Origin: Deltaproteobacteria bacterium
GTDB lineage: Bacteria > Desulfobacterota > Desulfuromonadia > Desulfuromonadales > Geopsychrobacteraceae
Length of the DNA: 64,000 nt
Assembly (NCBI GenBank): GCA_024280335.1
Contig: JAJRQI010000032.1
Coordinates: forward strand, 24,776 to 88,775
Direction of reading: 5' to 3'
Shown here: positions 59,732-64,000 of the stretch, one piece after another
Numbering within the stretch: the first letter of the stretch is position 1
Layout: each line of letters begins with the position of its first letter
The notes under the pieces: generated by a model
Told to the model about the DNA's origin: nothing
Database searches by the model: none
The model's input: the letters and a program-made list of their open reading frames with translations, nothing else
Program-made: the position numbers and the translations under genes

Positions 59732-62200
59732 ATGATGAAATATGCGCTCTATTTCTCGGCCCTGTTCGGTCTTTTGCTGCTTAGCGGCTGTGGAGGCGGC
59801 AGCTCTGAAGCCCCGGCAGGAGGAGAGGTTCATCCGACCGGCTGGATCCACCTGCATGGCGTAGAGGCGACCACCGACCTGCGCGGCTGTCAGGGCTGCC
59901 ACGGTTTCGCCTTTACCGGCAGTGGCGCCGCAATCAGCTGTTTTACCTGCCATATTTCCGGCCCGCCGTTCAGCATCCACATCGCCAGCTGGACTGATGC
60001 CATTGTCGATCATCATGACTTTGCCCTCGATTTAAGCTGGACCAGCTGTTCCGTAGCCATCTGCCATGGAACCGATCTGCAGGGAGGCAACGGTCCAACC
60101 TGCTTCGACATTGCCTGCCACACCAATACCGCCGGTGATCCGCCGGCACCGGCCTCCCACCAAGGGGTCGATTTCTCTCTTGCTGCGAATCATGGACCCG
60201 TTGCCAAAGCGAGTCAAAATTTCTGCCTGAACTGTCACGGCCGACCGATCAATCTGGTTGACGGCGGGTTCATTACCGATCCGAACATCATGAACAACCT
60301 CGATTTCAACGGGGTCGCGGTTTTCGGTAATTGCACGATCTGCCATCCCGACGCCGGTGCTCACCCGACCAACTGGCAAGGCAGCAATGATAGCGACCCG
60401 ACCTATAGCGCAAGCCATCGGGGCATCGACACGGACACGATGAATCAGAGTTGCGCACTCTGCCACAATGTCACCGGAGCGGGGATTAGTGCTGTGCCCG
60501 CTGCGCCGAGCTGCTTTTCGGCAAACCATACCAATGCCAACCTGATTACCAGTGCCTGCCATCCGAATGGGCCGCAAGCAGCTCCCCATGCGGTCGACGG
60601 CAGTTATCAAGCCGCCTCTGCCCATGGCAAAGACGCCAAACAGGATCTGACCTCCTGCCAGGGGTGCCACGCCGACCAGACCGCATCCGGCCCCGGGAGT
60701 AATCCCCGTTTCAATGCACCGATCGGCAACCTCATCAACGGTTGCGAAGATTGTCATGCGGCCTTCTACGCTCACCCGAGCGAATGGGCCGGGCCGAATG
60801 CGACTTTCCACTATTCAGCCGGAAACATTGCCAACGCCTGTACGCTTTGTCACGGCACCGCACTTGACGGGGTCGGCGGAATCGACGGCACCGGAGCCTC
60901 TCCCGGACATAGTTGTCTTGAATGCCATGCAGAAACCGCCGTATTTAGCCTCGATTGCACCGCCTGCCACGGGTTTCCACCGCTGGCCGGTGATACGATC
61001 GGCGCAGATGACTTCCCGCCAGGCACCTTGCTGGTCGACCATACCGCGACCACCACCGGCGGCACTGTCGTCGACAAACCGCTGCACGACGAGTGTGCGA
61101 CCTGCCATGGAGTAAAAAATGCGGCCGGCAGTTTCGATGCCAGCGCCAACTATCTCACCTTCAACAAAACGACCGATACGCTCGGCAGCCACTGGAACGG
61201 CAGTATCAATATGAACGGGCCGTCGTTAAACGATCCGGCCGGCGGTGCCGCGCATGTCGGTGCCGGCTACAACTCAACCACCTTCGGTTGCGACAATGCC
61301 ACCGGTTGCCACGGCCCCGGATTTGTTCTCTCCGATTCGAATATGCCGGTGGAATTTGCCGATTTCGGCGGCGGTCTCAGCCTGCATGCGCTCGGGCAAA
61401 GCTGGCTTTTGCCTAATGGCCATGTTGCCGCTGCGACCGCAAACATTCCTGTTTGCCTTGACTGCCATGCTCAGACCGGGGTCAGCCCCGTCTCCGGCGC
61501 CCCGGCCTGTCAGGACTGCCATGTCAAGGGGAATCCCTTGGTTGTCCTCAACTGTGCCTCCTGTCATACCGAACCGCCGAGTTTTGCTTCGATCGATACC
61601 GCTGATCGCCCCGACCGGGCAGGCAAGCACAGCAAACATGACGCCTTGACGATCGACACCACTGATTGTTCGGCATGCCACACCAATGGCGGCTCAAACA
61701 GCCTGACCCACTTTGACCGGACTTCGGCGACTTCACCGGATTACCCGGCCGATATTGTGTTTCTCGCTAACGATTATGATTCACAAGGGAGTACGGTCGC
61801 GTACAATGCGGGAGCGGCGGCCTGCCAGAATGTTATCTGCCACGGCGGCGTGCCGACGCCGAACTGGTATACCGGTTCGATTAATGTCTACGGTGGCGGA
61901 ACCGCCGGTTGCCGACAATGCCACACCTCGGCAGGTGAATTTAATTCCTACAGTTCGGGTGAGCATAACAAGCATGTCAGCGGTGAAGGGATTTCCTGTA
62001 CCGTATGCCACAGCACCGCAACATTGCAGGCTGGTGTTTTAGGAAATACCCATTTCAGCGGCTTGAAAACAACAGCCTTTGAATTATTACCGCATGAAAC
62101 GATCACCGATCCGAACTTGAACTTTGATGAACCCACAAGCAGCTGCAATCCCCAAGCCGGCGGCATTACCGGTTGTCATGGATCGAAAGGACCTTGGTGA
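59732..62200 (+). CDS. Large multiheme lipoprotein cytochrome (CxxCH and CX4CH sites)
   Basis: 822 residues with lipobox LLLLSG-C20. By direct count there are 17 CxxCH motifs, three CX4CH (CSVAICH, CFDIACH, CQNVICH) and one CX5CH (CDNATGCH), with two more C...CH pairs of wider spacing; 20 or more hemes are possible. The mixed CX4CH/CxxCH pattern is typical of a Geobacter-type cytochrome family. It lies 18 bases after the pentaheme gene and is the likely outer-surface electron carrier of the conduit. Confidence 0.92.
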   Translation: MMKYALYFSALFGLLLLSGCGGGSSEAPAGGEVHPTGWIHLHGVEATTDLRGCQGCHGFAFTGSGAAISCFTCHISGPPFSIHIASWTDAIVDHHDFALDLSWTSCSVAICHGTDLQGGNGPTCFDIACHTNTAGDPPAPASHQGVDFSLAANHGPVAKASQNFCLNCHGRPINLVDGGFITDPNIMNNLDFNGVAVFGNCTICHPDAGAHPTNWQGSNDSDPTYSASHRGIDTDTMNQSCALCHNVTGAGISAVPAAPSCFSANHTNANLITSACHPNGPQAAPHAVDGSYQAASAHGKDAKQDLTSCQGCHADQTASGPGSNPRFNAPIGNLINGCEDCHAAFYAHPSEWAGPNATFHYSAGNIANACTLCHGTALDGVGGIDGTGASPGHSCLECHAETAVFSLDCTACHGFPPLAGDTIGADDFPPGTLLVDHTATTTGGTVVDKPLHDECATCHGVKNAAGSFDASANYLTFNKTTDTLGSHWNGSINMNGPSLNDPAGGAAHVGAGYNSTTFGCDNATGCHGPGFVLSDSNMPVEFADFGGGLSLHALGQSWLLPNGHVAAATANIPVCLDCHAQTGVSPVSGAPACQDCHVKGNPLVVLNCASCHTEPPSFASIDTADRPDRAGKHSKHDALTIDTTDCSACHTNGGSNSLTHFDRTSATSPDYPADIVFLANDYDSQGSTVAYNAGAAACQNVICHGGVPTPNWYTGSINVYGGGTAGCRQCHTSAGEFNSYSSGEHNKHVSGEGISCTVCHSTATLQAGVLGNTHFSGLKTTAFELLPHETITDPNLNFDEPTSSCNPQAGGITGCHGSKGPW

Positions 62201-62317
62201 TCCGGTCGGCAGCGGAGAGTGTGAGCCAGTGCCGGCATCGCCACTCGGTACGCCTGTGAGCTGAGTCGACAATCTCCGTTTGCACGGTATCATCGGGTTC
62301 AGCAGCTCGGAAACCAG

Positions 62318-62353
62318 CAAGCCCGTCAGCAACTATTGTTGCTGACGGGCTTG
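62318..62353. terminator. Perfect hairpin downstream of the cytochrome operon
   Basis: CAAGCCCGTCAGCAAC (62318-62333) and GTTGCTGACGGGCTTG (62338-62353) are 16-base perfect arms with a four-base loop. No strong U-run follows on either side, but the stability suits termination or 3'-end protection between convergent genes. Confidence 0.7.
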
Positions 62354-62408
62354 TCGATTTTCTGCCGCCGGGCTAGTACCGACCCGGCAAGGATCTTCTG
62401 CCGGACGA

Positions 62409-63365
62409 TCAAATGACCCGATTTTGCGGGGCTCCGGCAATAAAGGCTTTGAGATTGGCGACGACCATATTGAGCAGGCGTTGGCGAGCTTCCGCAGTGG
62501 CCCAGGCAATATGCGGAGTGATGAAACAGTTCGGCGCACTCAGCAGCGGATTGTCTTCAGCGGGGGGCTCGGCGGAGAGCACATCGGCGGCATAACCGCC
62601 CAGATAACCGGCGCTCAAGGCTTCGGCAACCGCAGCTTCATCGATCAGCTGACCGCGACCGGTGTTGATCAGCAGAGCGCCCTGTTTGACCCGGGCGAGT
62701 CGCGCCGTGTTGACCAGTTGGTTGGTCGCTTCGTTGAGCGGGCAATTGAGGCTGATGACATCGCTTTTTGAGAAAAGGCTGTCGATATCGACAAATGTGC
62801 AAGCCGATTCTTTCTGGTATTTATCCGGATTGGCAGTACTGACCAGCACTTGCATGCCGAACGCCTGCGCCGTTTTTGCGATCTGGCGACCGATCCGGCC
62901 GTAGCCGACCACACCAAGGATTTTTCCGGTCAATTCGATCAGCGGCCGGTCATGAAAACTGAAGTCGACGCAACGGCTCCATTCTCCCTCCCGAACCAGT
63001 TGCGCATGGTGTCCGACCTGCTGGGTCATCTCCAGCAACAGGGCGAAGACCATCTGGCAGACCGATGCGCTGCTGTAGCCGGGCACATTGCTGACGATGA
63101 TGCCCCGCTCTTTTGCCGCCGTCAGATCGACCACATTATAGCCGGTGGCCAGCACGCCGATATATTTGAGTTTCGGCAGTTTGGCAATGGTTTCGGCACT
63201 GAGCAGCGCCTTGTTGGTCAGCACAATGTCGGCTGCTGCCGCACGTTCGGCAACCTGCTGCGGAGCGGTTCGGGCGTAGCGACTACAGCTGCCGAGTTCT
63301 TCCAGCGGGGTCCAGTCGAGGTCACCGGGGTTGAGGGTGTGCCCATCGAGAATGACAATCTGCAT
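62409..63365 (-). CDS. D-2-hydroxyacid dehydrogenase (hydroxypyruvate/glycerate type)
   Basis: NAD-dependent dehydrogenase of 318 residues. Rossmann motif GYGRIGRQIA, the conserved LINTGRGQLIDEAAVAEAL segment carrying the catalytic Arg/Glu area, and the catalytic His in ITPHIAWAT. Sequence features such as KYIGVLATGYNVVDL place it near glycerate dehydrogenase/hydroxypyruvate reductase. ATG 63365 has a GGAGACA site. Exact substrate is not determinable. Confidence 0.93.
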   Translation of the reverse strand: MQIVILDGHTLNPGDLDWTPLEELGSCSRYARTAPQQVAERAAAADIVLTNKALLSAETIAKLPKLKYIGVLATGYNVVDLTAAKERGIIVSNVPGYSSASVCQMVFALLLEMTQQVGHHAQLVREGEWSRCVDFSFHDRPLIELTGKILGVVGYGRIGRQIAKTAQAFGMQVLVSTANPDKYQKESACTFVDIDSLFSKSDVISLNCPLNEATNQLVNTARLARVKQGALLINTGRGQLIDEAAVAEALSAGYLGGYAADVLSAEPPAEDNPLLSAPNCFITPHIAWATAEARQRLLNMVVANLKAFIAGAPQNRVI

Positions 63366-63389
63366 CTTTGTCTCCTGCACGGGATGGTT

Positions 63390-64000
63390 TTATTTTTTTT
63401 CCTGTTTCGATTCAGAATCGCTATTGCTGCCGCCGCCGAACAGGTTGAACAGGGCGTCCCGTTCTTCGCGGCTGACCATGTCGAGCGGTTGCAGGGTGGC
63501 GTGACAAACCTGGTTTCGCCCCTGTTGCTTGGCCTGGTAGAGGTAGTGATCAGCGCGCTGGACCAGCTCTTCCGGGCTGCAGTTCTGTCCGGGCAGGAAG
63601 GTATCGATCCCTAGGCTGGCGGTCAGTCTGAGCGGTTGGTCGTCGAGCAGCAGCGGCGTAGCGGCGATCTGTTGCCGGATCCGCTCGGCCACCGGAATAC
63701 TGGCGGCAAGGTCGGTATTCGGCAGGATGATCGCGAACTCTTCGCCGCCGTAGCGGCAGGCGATATCCAGCTTGCGAACGGTCTCTTCGATCTGTCGGGA
63801 GATATGCACCAGCGCCTGATTGCCGATTTCATGCCCCCAGTCATCATTGACTTTCTTGAAAAAATCGATATCGAGCATAATCAGCGAGGTCGGCTGTGCG
63901 CTTCGTTGGGTCCGTTCGATCTCCTGTTCCAGGGCCATGACGAAATAGCGGTAATTGGCGATGCCGGTCAGCGGATCGGTGCGGACCAGTTGGGACAGCT
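63390..64000 (-). CDS. GGDEF-domain diguanylate cyclase, 5' end outside the window
   Basis: C-terminal part of a c-di-GMP synthase; the open frame continues to the window edge at 64000, beginning in-frame with LSQLVRTDPLTGIANYRYF. The active site is intact as YGGEEFAIILP. An RKLD (RxxD) lies five residues before GGEEF, so an inhibitory I-site is present. The sensory or regulatory N-terminus is not visible. The 3' end has a short polar tail ending QEKK. Confidence 0.9.
   Translation of the reverse strand, partial: LSQLVRTDPLTGIANYRYFVMALEQEIERTQRSAQPTSLIMLDIDFFKKVNDDWGHEIGNQALVHISRQIEETVRKLDIACRYGGEEFAIILPNTDLAASIPVAERIRQQIAATPLLLDDQPLRLTASLGIDTFLPGQNCSPEELVQRADHYLYQAKQQGRNQVCHATLQPLDMVSREERDALFNLFGGGSNSDSESKQEKK

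Overview
The window looks like chromosome of a Desulfuromonadales-type bacterium (Geobacter/Desulfuromonas relatives, now Desulfobacterota). Grounds: a large lipoprotein cytochrome mixing CxxCH with CX4CH heme sites, a porin-cytochrome cluster, a triheme cytochrome, a formate dehydrogenase with sulfhydrogenase-type electron-transfer subunits, and the gene order hrcA-grpE-dnaK-dnaJ. Taxonomy is inferred from gene content only.

Layout. (1) 1-7.3 kb is accessory DNA: the right half of an IS21-family element inserted in a broken fragment of comM, two XRE regulators, a hipBA toxin-antitoxin pair, an unknown 40-kDa-class protein, a truncated DUF6398 gene and an AbiE pair whose toxin gene is a pseudogene. 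(2) 7.6-13.3 kb is a signalling/redox group: DUF5666 protein, OmpR-type response regulator and histidine kinase, cytochrome b561-like protein, DUF6448 protein, and an ECF-type sigma factor with a membrane partner. (3) 13.4-17.3 kb has intact comM, trxB and a nitrilase-family hydrolase. (4) 17.7-25.2 kb is a Mrp-type cation/proton antiporter operon in the subunit order of the archaeal Mbh antiporter module, with two extra NuoL/M-like subunits. (5) 25.3-31.4 kb holds hemW and the heat-shock operon behind a perfect CIRCE operator. (6) 31.5-41.9 kb carries an LpoA-like protein, carbonic anhydrase plus STAS-less SulP transporter, aroC, a triheme cytochrome, a DsbA-like protein, an MBL-fold hydrolase, a small Cys protein and nhaA.

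(7) 42.1-53.2 kb is the least ordinary part. A 1311-residue exported protein ends in a HipA/PI3K/FAM20-like kinase-type domain. It is translationally coupled to a 1123-residue exported PASTA/Cys-rich protein, followed by a Sel1-repeat protein and a lipoprotein. A convergent gene shares an N-terminal domain with the Sel1 protein. I propose this as a candidate undescribed envelope system; the kinase assignment rests on motifs read by eye. (8) 53.3-57.7 kb is a minus-strand formate dehydrogenase-like operon. (9) 57.9-62.2 kb is an outer-membrane barrel plus pentaheme and about 20-heme lipoprotein cytochromes, a probable extracellular electron conduit. (10) The window ends with a D-2-hydroxyacid dehydrogenase and a GGDEF protein cut by the window edge.

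No tRNA, rRNA or CRISPR array was recognised. Start codons were chosen from ribosome-binding sites, overlaps and family N-termini; many differ from the longest reading frame.
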